Origin: Clostridioides difficile_A
Lineage (GTDB): Bacteria > Bacillota > Clostridia > Peptostreptococcales > Peptostreptococcaceae
DNA: 64,000 bases
NCBI GenBank assembly: GCA_945909635.1
Contig: OX246690.1
Span: 2,852,001 to 2,916,000 of the forward strand
Reading direction: 5' to 3'
The notes beneath the pieces are model-generated. The model did not search any database. It saw only the letters and a program-made list of their open reading frames with translations, and was not told the origin of the DNA. Position numbers and translations under genes: made by a program. Of this stretch, positions 26,314 through 35,077 are shown piece by piece (within the stretch, counting starts at the first letter, position 1; each line of letters starts with the position of its first letter).

Positions 26314-28629
26314 CTAAATATATTCCATGGGTTCAAACTCATCATTACTCTGTTCTTTCTTTTTACTAGGTTCTGAAACAACAACTGTCTTATTTTGTAA
26401 TATCCAATCCATCATTTCATTTCTTAAAAAGAAATTTTGCATTATACTGTCAATGTTATTTACTTTATATAAAATACCTCTTTCATCGGTTTTGCCCTCA
26501 CATAAATCACATTCTAACACAATATTTTCATTAATTTCCAATGTTACTTCTTTAGGATAAATATTTTTATTCTCAAAATTTAATAATACATATTGATAAT
26601 TAAAGTTTACCATTCTTAATTTGCCTATATTTTCTACATCCATATGAAAATTCATATTGATTCTTGGACTTCTTCGTGATAATGTTCTAGCTTTTTCAAT
26701 ACGTTTTTTTACATTAATTTGCAAGTCATCAAAGAAACCTAGTTGATTAGATATTGTCATTGGTAAAGTAGGTATTCTATCATGAACAATACACATCCAG
26801 TTATCTACTTCATTATCTTCAATATGTGTAATATAGGCTGCATATTTCCATTTTGAACTTACTTCTACAACATTAACAATCTTTGCTTTCATATTAGCTA
26901 TATACGTCTCATTTCCTGATTTTTCTCTAAACTCTACTTCAAACTCTTTTTCTGGACAAATATATTCTGGCTTATCTAACAAAAATGCAAATCCATTTTC
27001 TGATATATCGATTGTCTTTGAAGAAAGTACATAAGAATTTTGCTTTAACTTAAATTCAATTTCAGCAACATAACGCTCAGACTTTCTTAATTGTTGTCTT
27101 CCTGATATAAATAAAGTAGCCATAACAAGATTGAAAAGATTTCCTATTAGCCAAAACAAGACGACTGAATATGTCATTGAACCTATTTTAAATATTGATA
27201 TAAACATTTTTAAAATTCCTATTATAGATAACACTATATAAATAAAATACGGGATACCCTGTAAAAACTTATACATTTTATTTTCTTCTAACTTATTCTT
27301 ATTTGTGACTGAAAATTTATTTTTGGATATTGCAAACGTTTCGAGTATCACTGATGGCATTAAAGACTGAAACATTATAGTTTCATATATATTGGTCCAT
27401 CTAGTATTTCTTATGTTTTGAGAAAATATTTTAAGAGATAAACTACTTAGAATATACATAGGTAACCAAAATACCAATACTTGAAGTAGTGTACATTTTA
27501 CTACAATCACATTAAATACAGAAAATAATATAGGTGCCATTATATATACAAATCGTTTTATACTTGCATACCAATAAGTAATTGAAGAAATATAACTTAT
27601 TTTCTGCCAAAAACCTAAACCTCTCCTAAATAAAATATTTAGTCGTCTACCAGTTTGTATACACCCACGTGCCCATCTTTCACGTTGTTTAATAAGACTT
27701 TTTAAGTCAGTAGGAGATAGACCTGATGCATGTACTTCTGGAATAGCATAACATCTATACCCCTTGCTTTGAATTAATATACCTGTTGCAAAATCTTCTG
27801 TAATGGAATTAGTATAAAATCCATCAACTTCTTCTAAAGCTTCTCTTGAAATAACAGTATTACTACCACCATAAATTACAGAATTTGTTCTGTTTCTAGC
27901 CAACTGAATATCTCTATAAAAATAATCCTGCTCATTTGGAATTCTACCTTCAGAGTGCAGATTAAATTGAAATAAATCTGGATTATAAAAGCTTTGTGGC
28001 GTTTGCACAAAACCAACTTTTTCATACTCCTCTTCTTTTCCATCTTTTTTAGCTTGCTCATTTTTCAAAAAGTATGGTATTGTAGCAATCAAGAAATCAT
28101 GCATTGGTATCATATCTGCATCAAATGTAACAATCAAAGGAGAATTTGTATGTTTCATTGCATTATTTAAATTCCCAGCTTTTGCTCCTTCTCTTTCCGT
28201 TCTAGTTATATAATTAACCCCCATTTTTTCTGCTAGAATACGCATTTCTTCACGATTTCCATCATCACATATGTATATATGTACCTTTTTCTTATCTGGA
28301 TATTGCATATGGATACATCCATTTATAGTTTTTCTCACTAAATCAACAGATTCGTTATATGTTGCAACGAATACATCCACATGTGTATAAAGCTCTTCAC
28401 TTATAATTGGCTTTTCAGGACACTCAATATTTGACATACCATAATAATGTACAAACATTTCCATCATTCCTAGTATCTCTACAAAAAGAAGTATTATAGC
28501 GCATATTAATGCAAACATCCCCTCTTCTTTAGGCACTGTATAAAAAATTCTCCAAAAAATATATATGATATTAGTAATGATAGTTAAAGTTATAAGTATT
28601 TTCTTTGAATTTTTTTTCACAAAAATCAT
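26314..28629 (-). CDS. ccsA: Cellulose synthase catalytic subunit with PilZ domain
   Basis: 771 residues. Processive GT2 enzyme that polymerises UDP-glucose into beta-1,4-glucan and extrudes it. N-terminal helices (about 10-60) are followed by the GT2 motifs Asp85 in VDVFVATYNES, CDDG (122-124), DAD (170-172), TEDFATG and QRERW (Gln315-Trp319). More membrane helices and a C-terminal PilZ domain follow. PilZ keeps RKSER (Arg515 and Arg519) and DISENG (541-546), the c-di-GMP-binding RxxxR and DxSxxG signatures, so activation by c-di-GMP is expected. It overlaps ccsZ by 4 bases (ATGA). Confidence 0.94.
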   Translation of the reverse strand: MIFVKKNSKKILITLTIITNIIYIFWRIFYTVPKEEGMFALICAIILLFVEILGMMEMFVHYYGMSNIECPEKPIISEELYTHVDVFVATYNESVDLVRKTINGCIHMQYPDKKKVHIYICDDGNREEMRILAEKMGVNYITRTEREGAKAGNLNNAMKHTNSPLIVTFDADMIPMHDFLIATIPYFLKNEQAKKDGKEEEYEKVGFVQTPQSFYNPDLFQFNLHSEGRIPNEQDYFYRDIQLARNRTNSVIYGGSNTVISREALEEVDGFYTNSITEDFATGILIQSKGYRCYAIPEVHASGLSPTDLKSLIKQRERWARGCIQTGRRLNILFRRGLGFWQKISYISSITYWYASIKRFVYIMAPILFSVFNVIVVKCTLLQVLVFWLPMYILSSLSLKIFSQNIRNTRWTNIYETIMFQSLMPSVILETFAISKNKFSVTNKNKLEENKMYKFLQGIPYFIYIVLSIIGILKMFISIFKIGSMTYSVVLFWLIGNLFNLVMATLFISGRQQLRKSERYVAEIEFKLKQNSYVLSSKTIDISENGFAFLLDKPEYICPEKEFEVEFREKSGNETYIANMKAKIVNVVEVSSKWKYAAYITHIEDNEVDNWMCIVHDRIPTLPMTISNQLGFFDDLQINVKKRIEKARTLSRRSPRINMNFHMDVENIGKLRMVNFNYQYVLLNFENKNIYPKEVTLEINENIVLECDLCEGKTDERGILYKVNNIDSIMQNFFLRNEMMDWILQNKTVVVSEPSKKKEQSNDEFEPMEYI

Positions 28630-29588
28630 CTCTTTTCTATTAATGAATTTAACATATCTTTATCCCAAGTCCCTTCAGTTTGATTATATATTCCAAATCC
28701 AGAAGCAAGCTCCCAATAAGCCCATGAAAAATTTCTTTTTTCAGCCTCTTTTCTTACAGCTTTTACCCAAGCTTTTCTTGAAGCTTCTGGTGCTTCTTTT
28801 GTTATTCCAAATTCACCCAGAAAAACCTTTACTTTATTTTTATTTGCCCAATTTTCCACAATATCAAACCTTTTTCTTATATACTCCATTTGTTCATCGG
28901 TTCCTTCCCAAGTAATATTGCTCAAGTGTTCAAAGCCCTTGTGGTATATATTTCCTTGGAATGCAAAATCATTTGGCTCATAATAGTGAAAAGAAACTAC
29001 TATATTAGAATCTTTAGGAATATTTAATTCATTTAAATAATCAATTTGATAGAAATTGTATGGTCCAACTATAATGGTTCTTTTAGGGTTAGTTTTTCTA
29101 ATTATATTTACTGCTTCTTTAATGTATTCATTTAATAACTGTGAAGATAGGTTTTCTTTAGGCTCATTTAACAATTCAAATACCAATCTTTTATCGTATC
29201 TTTGGTATCTATTAGCTATCTGTTGCCATATTTTTAAAAACTTATCTTTATTAACTTCTGGTTCTTTCATAATTTCCTCAAAATGATGCAAATCCAACAC
29301 AACTATTAAATCTTTATCCAACGCATAGTTTATATATCCATCAATTTTCTTAAAAAATTCCTCATCAATTTTAAAATCTTTAGAAGTTGATGTATAATCA
29401 GAAAACCTTACAGGTATACGTACTGTATCAAAACCTGCATTTTTTATATCATCAAAAAATTTATTTGACATTTTTACATCCCAAGGAAAATCTTTGGGTG
29501 ATTCTAGTGCATTACCTATATTTATGCCTCGTTGCATCGTGACTGTATCACTATTTCCTCTTATTATAAAATAAAACCAAACAAACAC
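28626..29588 (-). CDS. ccsZ: Membrane-anchored GH5 endoglucanase CcsZ, first gene of the cellulose operon
   Basis: GH5 clan A hydrolase that trims beta-1,4-glucan, the functional counterpart of BcsZ (a GH8 enzyme) in Gram-negative operons. Motifs: RIPVRFSDY, VVLDLHHFEE, FELLNEPKEN with acid/base Glu142, FHYYEPN, and VFLGEFGITK with the nucleophile Glu; YWELASGFG near the end. Residue numbers count from the GTG at 29588, the first conventional start in frame, but that codon has no ribosome binding site. AGGGGGAG at 29644-29637 points to the in-frame ATA at 29630, which would restore a basic plus hydrophobic anchor (KRIGVIIICFLSIVFVW). The true N-terminus is probably there. Confidence 0.9.
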   Translation of the reverse strand: MFVWFYFIIRGNSDTVTMQRGINIGNALESPKDFPWDVKMSNKFFDDIKNAGFDTVRIPVRFSDYTSTSKDFKIDEEFFKKIDGYINYALDKDLIVVLDLHHFEEIMKEPEVNKDKFLKIWQQIANRYQRYDKRLVFELLNEPKENLSSQLLNEYIKEAVNIIRKTNPKRTIIVGPYNFYQIDYLNELNIPKDSNIVVSFHYYEPNDFAFQGNIYHKGFEHLSNITWEGTDEQMEYIRKRFDIVENWANKNKVKVFLGEFGITKEAPEASRKAWVKAVRKEAEKRNFSWAYWELASGFGIYNQTEGTWDKDMLNSLIEKR

Positions 29589-29671
29589 TATACTTAAAAA
29601 ACATATTATAATAACACCTATTCTTTTTATCTTACTCTCCCCCTAACAATATTATTTTCTACATAATATTA

Positions 29672-29702
29672 TGCAATCTTTATTATAACAAATTAAATTG
29701 CA
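29672..29702 (-). promoter_or_regulatory. Candidate ccs operon promoter flanked by short inverted repeats
   Basis: A TATAAT -10 on the minus strand (29687-29682) sits inside an inverted pair TGCAAT (29672-29677) / ATTGCA (29697-29702). The -35 is poor, which would fit an activated promoter. I saw no c-di-GMP riboswitch in the 29640-29780 leader. Weak evidence, pattern only. Confidence 0.35.
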
Positions 29703-29780
29703 TCATGTTATATATAATTATTCTCATTTATAAACTTTACATTGATTATAATTTAAAAATACTTGATACATCTAAAAAAA

Positions 29781-29826
29781 GGCAGTATATTACTAAATAG
29801 TTTTAACTACTTAGTAATACACTGCC
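29781..29826. terminator. Strong terminator after the GH123 gene
   Basis: GGCAGTATATTACTAA and TTAGTAATACACTGCC form a long stem with T runs on both strands (TTTTATTTTTT on plus, TTTTTTTAG on minus). It ends the sugar importer operon and isolates the ccs operon from it. Confidence 0.9.
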
Positions 29827-29836
29827 TTTTATTTTT

Positions 29837-31585
29837 TTACAATTTATCTAATAAATCTAACACTTGTTTTTTAACTTTATCATATCCAAAATTATCAAGT
29901 GAATATCCTAGTTCTATGTTTCCAAAACCTTTAATCTCAGCATTTTCTTTTTTATTTAATAATTCTTGCATAAGTTCAACTTCTATATATTCTCTTCCCT
30001 TTTCTTTTTCCAACATAGTAAATAATTCAAAATCTTGTATTCCAAATCTTAAATTCTCCATTCTAACACTTCTAACTGGCTTTAAATCTTTTCCAGGATA
30101 AACAAAGAACATATCTCCAGCCTTCCAAATAGGGAATTTGTAACTTGCATCCCTCCAAGGGTCTTCCGTCCATAAATTGTAATCCCATCTTAAAAATCCA
30201 TCAAGACCAAAATAATAAGTATACCATCCTATTATTCTATTTTCCACAAAAGGAGAACTTATAAAACTATTTGGCTTCTCTGGAAAACAGCATACAAACC
30301 AAGTTAATATTCCACCCTTATCATTAACCTTTTTCTTTAACTTGTCTATATCTTTGTAATTTTGAATAGTAAGTTTTAAGTTTATTGACATATCATCAAC
30401 TTCATCTTTAGCTCTATCTAAGAAATTTTGGTCATGTGTTGCTGATTTGTACTTAACTTTATATTCATCTACAGTAGAGTTTATAAACTCGATACACTCT
30501 TTTACTACTTCTGGATTATTTGGTTCATCAGCTATCACTCTAACTCTATCCCATAACCCACATTCTATTAAGTGATTTAAAACTAATCCTATATATTCTT
30601 TTAAATCTCCTGTATTATTTATAAACTTAAATACCTTATCATTTTCATCATAATATCTTACTCTTATTGGGTCTTTATAGCCTTCTATAGGGTTTCCAAA
30701 TTCACCAGCACACCAATTGCCCAACAAACCAAATAAATCTATTTCCTGAGCCATTTTATGCTTATTAGCTATATTTATATACCTGTCCATACTTTCAAAA
30801 TTACATTTAATCTTTCCATCTATACCTTTTGAAACACTCACCATATTGTATTCATATAAGTTTGATGGATTTTTATAAACTTTATAACAACTTTGCCCTG
30901 CCCATGGATAATCAGAAACTATCACAGTTGCAACTTTTTCCCCTAAAGAAGCTAGTTCTTTTAAATAGTTATCAATTATTTCAAAATGGACATCAGACCA
31001 TAATTCAACTTTATACATTCTGGCTAAACAACTTGGATGTTGCCATAAATCCAAAAAGAATCTGCTTTCATCTAAAGATTTTAATACAACATTTTTTACT
31101 TCCACAGGTACATCAATAGTACAAACTTTTTCTTCATCTTCATATCCAAAGCTTTTGAATACATCAATACCTATATTAAAGTTATCTTCTGTAAAGTCCT
31201 CAGGTACTTGACCTTCAATCCAAAACATTTGAGGTAAATGTTGTTCTACTAATACATCTTTATCTCTCAAAATAGCATCATTTACAAATGCCTTTGTATC
31301 ATCTTGAACATATCCCATTACATTGATACTAAAATCATTTTCTAATTCATTAGGTACATTTAACTTAAGTCTTACTCTATTTCCAAGACCTTTCCATGAT
31401 ATAGTACTACTTCCATCAATCGTACAATTAAATTCTTCTGTCGCTTTTAGCATAATTTGAAAAGCAAACTTCTCCCCCTTAGCTACTACAATATCTAAAT
31501 CTTTAGGTTCCCAAGTCTCAGCTTCTATAACTGAATATTTATTGTGTTTAAATGCACAATCCTTCAATACATATGAAATCTCCAT
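29837..31585 (-). CDS. GH123-type beta-N-acetylgalactosaminidase-like glycoside hydrolase (DUF4091)
   Basis: 582 residues with no signal peptide, so cytoplasmic. An N-terminal beta-sandwich (about 1-180) precedes a DUF4091/GH123 catalytic barrel. The Asp-Glu pair of the family appears as RVIADEPN (Asp353, Glu354); in GH123 the Asp assists the substrate N-acetyl group and the Glu is the acid/base. Length and pair position are close to the characterised clostridial Nga123. Characterised members remove terminal beta-GalNAc from glycosphingolipid-type glycans. Last gene of an operon with a sugar ABC importer, so it probably cuts an imported oligosaccharide. Substrate inferred. Confidence 0.8.
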   Translation of the reverse strand: MEISYVLKDCAFKHNKYSVIEAETWEPKDLDIVVAKGEKFAFQIMLKATEEFNCTIDGSSTISWKGLGNRVRLKLNVPNELENDFSINVMGYVQDDTKAFVNDAILRDKDVLVEQHLPQMFWIEGQVPEDFTEDNFNIGIDVFKSFGYEDEEKVCTIDVPVEVKNVVLKSLDESRFFLDLWQHPSCLARMYKVELWSDVHFEIIDNYLKELASLGEKVATVIVSDYPWAGQSCYKVYKNPSNLYEYNMVSVSKGIDGKIKCNFESMDRYINIANKHKMAQEIDLFGLLGNWCAGEFGNPIEGYKDPIRVRYYDENDKVFKFINNTGDLKEYIGLVLNHLIECGLWDRVRVIADEPNNPEVVKECIEFINSTVDEYKVKYKSATHDQNFLDRAKDEVDDMSINLKLTIQNYKDIDKLKKKVNDKGGILTWFVCCFPEKPNSFISSPFVENRIIGWYTYYFGLDGFLRWDYNLWTEDPWRDASYKFPIWKAGDMFFVYPGKDLKPVRSVRMENLRFGIQDFELFTMLEKEKGREYIEVELMQELLNKKENAEIKGFGNIELGYSLDNFGYDKVKKQVLDLLDKL

Positions 31586-31640
31586 ATTTTAAACTCCTCC
31601 ACATCTACATAATTCTATTTTATATTTCAAATTAAAGTAT

Positions 31641-32450
31641 CTAACCCTTTATTCCTGACAGAGATACACCTTCTACAAATTTACTCTGTAAAATCAAATA
31701 GAAAATAAATGGAGGTAAAAATGTTATTGTTGCACCTGCCATCATTTGTCCATAGTTTGTTATCTGGAATGTCTTAAGAGTTGATAATCCAACTGTTAAT
31801 GTTCTCATTGTATCTTTAGTTGTGGCTATAAGAGGCCACATAAATTCATTCCATGCTCCCATAAAAGTAAATATTGCTAATGTAATTAATGCTGGTTTAA
31901 TTAGAGGAAGCACTATTTGTATTAAAATCCTAAGGTCCGAACAACCATCTATTTTTGCTGACTCTAATAGCTCTTTTGGTACTCCTAAAATAGCTTGTCT
32001 CATTATAAATACACCAAATGCAGTTGGTATTGGCATAATAAGTGCAAGGTAACTGTTTATCCAGCCTAAATGTTTCATTATTATATAAAGTGGTATCATT
32101 GTAACTTGAGATGGTATAATTAAAGTCATTATCATAAATAAAAATAACTTATCACTACCTTTAAAATCCATCTTTGCAAAAGAATATCCTGCTAGTGTAC
32201 TAAATACTAAGTTTAATATTACACCTGAAAAAGATACTATCGCTGTATTTAAAAAGTATTGTGTAAATCCTTTCTTAGTAAATATATCTATATAATTTTG
32301 TAGTGTCACTGTTGAAAAAGATATATCTAAATTATATGAATTATATGTTACCTTTAAAGATATTATCAACATATATATAAAAGGTACCAAGCTTACACAT
32401 GCTATAAATAATAACAAACCGTCACTCAATAATCTTCTTGTCGCTTTCAT
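31641..32450 (-). CDS. Sugar ABC transporter permease, MalG type (CUT1)
   Basis: 269 residues with six membrane helices. The cytoplasmic EAA loop that docks the ATPase is ELLESAKIDGCSDLRILIQI...LIKPAL (about 160-190), and GAWNEFMWPLIAT follows. The C-terminus FVEGVSLSGIKG is typical of the MalG branch. It lies 15 bases after the MalF-type gene and 55 bases before the GH123 gene. No ATPase gene is present locally, so a shared MsmX/UgpC-type ATPase must energise it. Confidence 0.93.
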   Translation of the reverse strand: MKATRRLLSDGLLLFIACVSLVPFIYMLIISLKVTYNSYNLDISFSTVTLQNYIDIFTKKGFTQYFLNTAIVSFSGVILNLVFSTLAGYSFAKMDFKGSDKLFLFMIMTLIIPSQVTMIPLYIIMKHLGWINSYLALIMPIPTAFGVFIMRQAILGVPKELLESAKIDGCSDLRILIQIVLPLIKPALITLAIFTFMGAWNEFMWPLIATTKDTMRTLTVGLSTLKTFQITNYGQMMAGATITFLPPFIFYLILQSKFVEGVSLSGIKG

Positions 32451-32465
32451 TTTGTACCTACCTTT

Positions 32466-33383
32466 CTAAATATCTGAACTATCTCGTCTTACAAATTTAT
32501 TCTGCAAAATTGAGACTACAGCTATCAACAAGAATAATACATTTGCTACAGTCATTGCATATCCAGAATTAAAATTTTTAAAGTTCAAGTTAAAAGCATG
32601 CATAACTATACTCATAGTAGATATCCCTGGTCCTCCACCAGTCACAGTATAGATTAAGTCAAATACCTGTAGTGACCATATAGTTCCTAAAAACACAACC
32701 ATTATTGTTGTTGGCTTCAATAAAGGAACTGTTATTTTCATAAATTCTTGAAGTTTTGTAGCTCCATCAACCTTTGCCACTTCATAACAATGTTTTGGTA
32801 AATTCATTATTCCCGAAATGTAAATCACCATAAAATACCCTATATTTTTCCACATAGATATAAACATAAGTGTAGGTAGTGCTGTCTTACTGTCTCCTAA
32901 AAGTTTGGAAGACTCTATGCCAAAAACACCTAATACTTGATATACAATTGAACCTTCACCATTTAATAAAGCTCTCCATACCATACCTATCAAAACCATA
33001 GATGATAATACTGGTATAAATATTGCACCTTTAGCAAATGAAGCTATTTTACTATTTCCCTTCCCAGTAATCCAAACCGCCAAAACCAATGATAAAATAG
33101 TCTGACATGGTACTACAACAATAGTAAATTTAATTGTATTTATAATAGATACTTTTAGTGTTTCATCTGTAAACAACTTTTTATAGTTTTCTAAACCTAT
33201 AAATGTAGCTGGACTAATAATATTATACTTTGTAAAGCTAAAATATATTGACATTATTATTGGTATCACATAAAATGCCACTAAAATTATACCTAATGGC
33301 AATATATAGATATATGGTTTAATATTCAATCTTATTCTTTTCTTTTTTGAATTTCCTTCAAAATCTCTAACTAAGTTTTCCAT
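32466..33383 (-). CDS. Sugar ABC transporter permease, MalF type (CUT1)
   Basis: 305 residues: basic N-terminus, then about six membrane helices, with the EAA motif CYEVAKVDGATKLQEFMKI (about 200-218) and the usual VFLGTIWSLQVFDLIYTVTGGGP segment. It forms the membrane channel with the following MalG-type protein. It is separated from the binding-protein gene by 95 bases that contain a stable hairpin. Confidence 0.93.
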   Translation of the reverse strand: MENLVRDFEGNSKKKRIRLNIKPYIYILPLGIILVAFYVIPIIMSIYFSFTKYNIISPATFIGLENYKKLFTDETLKVSIINTIKFTIVVVPCQTILSLVLAVWITGKGNSKIASFAKGAIFIPVLSSMVLIGMVWRALLNGEGSIVYQVLGVFGIESSKLLGDSKTALPTLMFISMWKNIGYFMVIYISGIMNLPKHCYEVAKVDGATKLQEFMKITVPLLKPTTIMVVFLGTIWSLQVFDLIYTVTGGGPGISTMSIVMHAFNLNFKNFNSGYAMTVANVLFLLIAVVSILQNKFVRRDSSDI

Positions 33384-33404
33384 TTTATCCTCTCCAATAT
33401 AAAT

Positions 33405-33434
33405 ATTAGCATTGTACTATGATACAATGCTAAT
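33405..33434 (-). terminator. Hairpin between the binding-protein and permease genes
   Basis: ATTAGCATTGTA and its complement TACAATGCTAAT (the arms differ at the apex by a few bases) form a stem of at least 10 bp with a weak T tract after it on the minus strand. Its position suggests a partial terminator or mRNA-stabilising stem that lets the binding protein be made in excess over the permeases. Confidence 0.55.
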
Positions 33435-33478
33435 TTTAATCTGCAAGATACTATAAAACGTCTTACAGCTGTAAACTT

Positions 33479-34756
33479 TTATTGTGCTAATAAATCATTT
33501 GAATATTTTGCAGCATCATCCAATGCTTGTTTTGGAGTTTTATCTCCTGAAATCATTGTTTGAAGTTCTTTCCATAAATATTCATATATTTCAACACCAT
33601 GAGGACCTACAACTAATGGTCTATATATATCTTTGTCATTTTCAACCATTTCTTTAAATCTTTCATCACCTTGATATGGTTCACCTTTTGTTATTGGTGC
33701 TCTTGGTATTGCTTTATGGAATTCTGTCATCGATTCAACACTTAACATATGTTGTATTAGTTTGTATGCAAGTTCTTTGTTTTTTGCTGATGACATTAGA
33801 GATAAATGGTCTACTGCTCCAAAAGTCGCAGCTTTCTTATCTTCTAATCCAGTTACAAATCCCCAATTTAAGTCTGGGAATGATTTATCAAATACACTTG
33901 TTGCAGCAGAAGATAGCATTACTGTAAATGCTGCTTTTCCTGGACCAAATACACTTTCTATTATTTCATTACTATCTTTAGATAAAGAATCTTCAGGTAC
34001 ATATGCTTGTAATTCTTTTAAGAAATTTGCTGCATCTAAACCATTTTTATTATTAAACTTAACTGATTTTAAATCATCATTATATATATCCCCACCAGCT
34101 TGCCACAAGTAAGGGTACCAGTTCCAATTTAAGTTACCAAAAGTTTTAGCTCCCCATCCTTGAGCCAATCCCCATTGGTCTATCTTTCCATCACCATCAG
34201 TATCTTGTGTTGCTTTTTTACAGATTCTTTTAAAATCTTCCCATGTTTTAGGAGGTTTTTCTCCTATTTTTTCTAAGATATCTTTGTTATAGTACAGTAC
34301 ACCTGGATTTGCTGCTTGGAATGGCATTCCATACATTCCACCCATCATTTCAGATGTCTTTATATAAATAGATTGTTCTTTGTCTTCTTTAGTTGCGTAG
34401 TTAGTTAAATCTTCTACTGCGCCACTTTGTATAAATTGTGGATACATTTCTGCATACATATATCCCACATCCGGACCTTCATCAGCACTTATAGCTGTTG
34501 CAAATTTTTCAGAATAATTGTCCCAAGGAATTATCTGTAAATCTACTTCGCAGTTATTTTTTTCCTCAAATTTATCTAAAATAGGGTCCCAAACTTCCTT
34601 CATATTATCTTCTACTGGTGGCATCCAAAGAACTAACTTTTCTTTTTCTCCATCCTTTTTTGAATCTTTTCCATTCCCGCTTGAACACCCTGTTATAAGA
34701 GTTGTAGTCATAATTGCCACCATAGCTAGTGAACATAATTTTTTCAACATACCCAA
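33479..34756 (-). CDS. Extracellular sugar-binding lipoprotein (CUT1 family)
   Basis: About 425 residues. A lipoprotein signal (MLKKLCSLAMVAIM...LITGC) is followed by a type I solute-binding fold: LVLWMPPVEDNMKEVWDPIL, DVGYMYAEMYPQF, GMPFQAANPGVLYYNKDIL, and TPKQALDDAAKYSND at the C-terminus. The start is uncertain: GGAGGG suits the TTG at 34756 (8-base spacing) better than the ATG at 34750 or the ATG at 34771 that overlaps the site. First gene of the importer-GH123 operon. Confidence 0.92.
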   Translation of the reverse strand: MGMLKKLCSLAMVAIMTTTLITGCSSGNGKDSKKDGEKEKLVLWMPPVEDNMKEVWDPILDKFEEKNNCEVDLQIIPWDNYSEKFATAISADEGPDVGYMYAEMYPQFIQSGAVEDLTNYATKEDKEQSIYIKTSEMMGGMYGMPFQAANPGVLYYNKDILEKIGEKPPKTWEDFKRICKKATQDTDGDGKIDQWGLAQGWGAKTFGNLNWNWYPYLWQAGGDIYNDDLKSVKFNNKNGLDAANFLKELQAYVPEDSLSKDSNEIIESVFGPGKAAFTVMLSSAATSVFDKSFPDLNWGFVTGLEDKKAATFGAVDHLSLMSSAKNKELAYKLIQHMLSVESMTEFHKAIPRAPITKGEPYQGDERFKEMVENDKDIYRPLVVGPHGVEIYEYLWKELQTMISGDKTPKQALDDAAKYSNDLLAQ

Positions 34757-34818
34757 TTTTATTCCCTCCATCTTATTTTATTTTTCATTATAATTCTACA
34801 TATTTTATTCCATTTAAA

Positions 34819-34847
34819 ATATTATCAAAGCGTGTATTTATTGTCTA
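34819..34847 (-). promoter_or_regulatory. Probable promoter of the sugar importer operon
   Basis: On the minus strand TAGACA (34847-34842), a 17-bp spacer and TAATAT (34824-34819), about 60 bases before the start codon. It lies within the 321-base gap 34757-35077, together with the cre-like site and the upstream terminator. Confidence 0.6.
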
Positions 34848-34890
34848 ATCAGTTTTTTCTATGCACTTTTTTTTATTATAGTTTTTTTCT

Positions 34891-34906
34891 ATGACAACGT
34901 TTCCCA
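34891..34906. promoter_or_regulatory. Possible CcpA (cre-like) site
   Basis: ATGACAACGTTTCCCA resembles the catabolite-responsive element with an ACGTTT core and one or two mismatches. It lies about 44 bases upstream of the -35 of the sugar importer promoter. Binding there would link the operon to glucose control; this is a motif match only. Confidence 0.35.
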
Positions 34907-34977
34907 AAATGAGCTTTTTAGTTCATGAGGACTCTTTCTTGTATAAAATCAAATATATTTTCATCATTTCAACAATT

Positions 34978-35014
34978 AAAAAGAGGCTTATCTCTATTTT
35001 GAGATATCCTCTTT
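34978..35014 (-). terminator. Terminator after the PTS/SIS operon
   Basis: AAAGAGG-CTTATCTC and GAGATAT-CCTCTTT pair across a TATTTT loop. The minus strand then reads TTTTAATTGTT. It lies about 65 bases after the SIS gene stop at 35078. Confidence 0.75.
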
Positions 35015-35077
35015 ATTTTATACTACTTATTTATATTGTTATAATACGTTAGAATTTATTAAAACATATCCTTCACC

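Noticed and set aside
26304..26384. Longer start of ccsB
   Set aside because: It reads through the end of ccsA; ATG at 26303 has AGGAGAG and begins a signal/anchor sequence.
29640..29780. c-di-GMP riboswitch in front of the ccs operon
   Set aside because: I searched the leader for the conserved GEMM-type elements and the pattern of type II switches and saw neither; control more likely acts at the PilZ domain.
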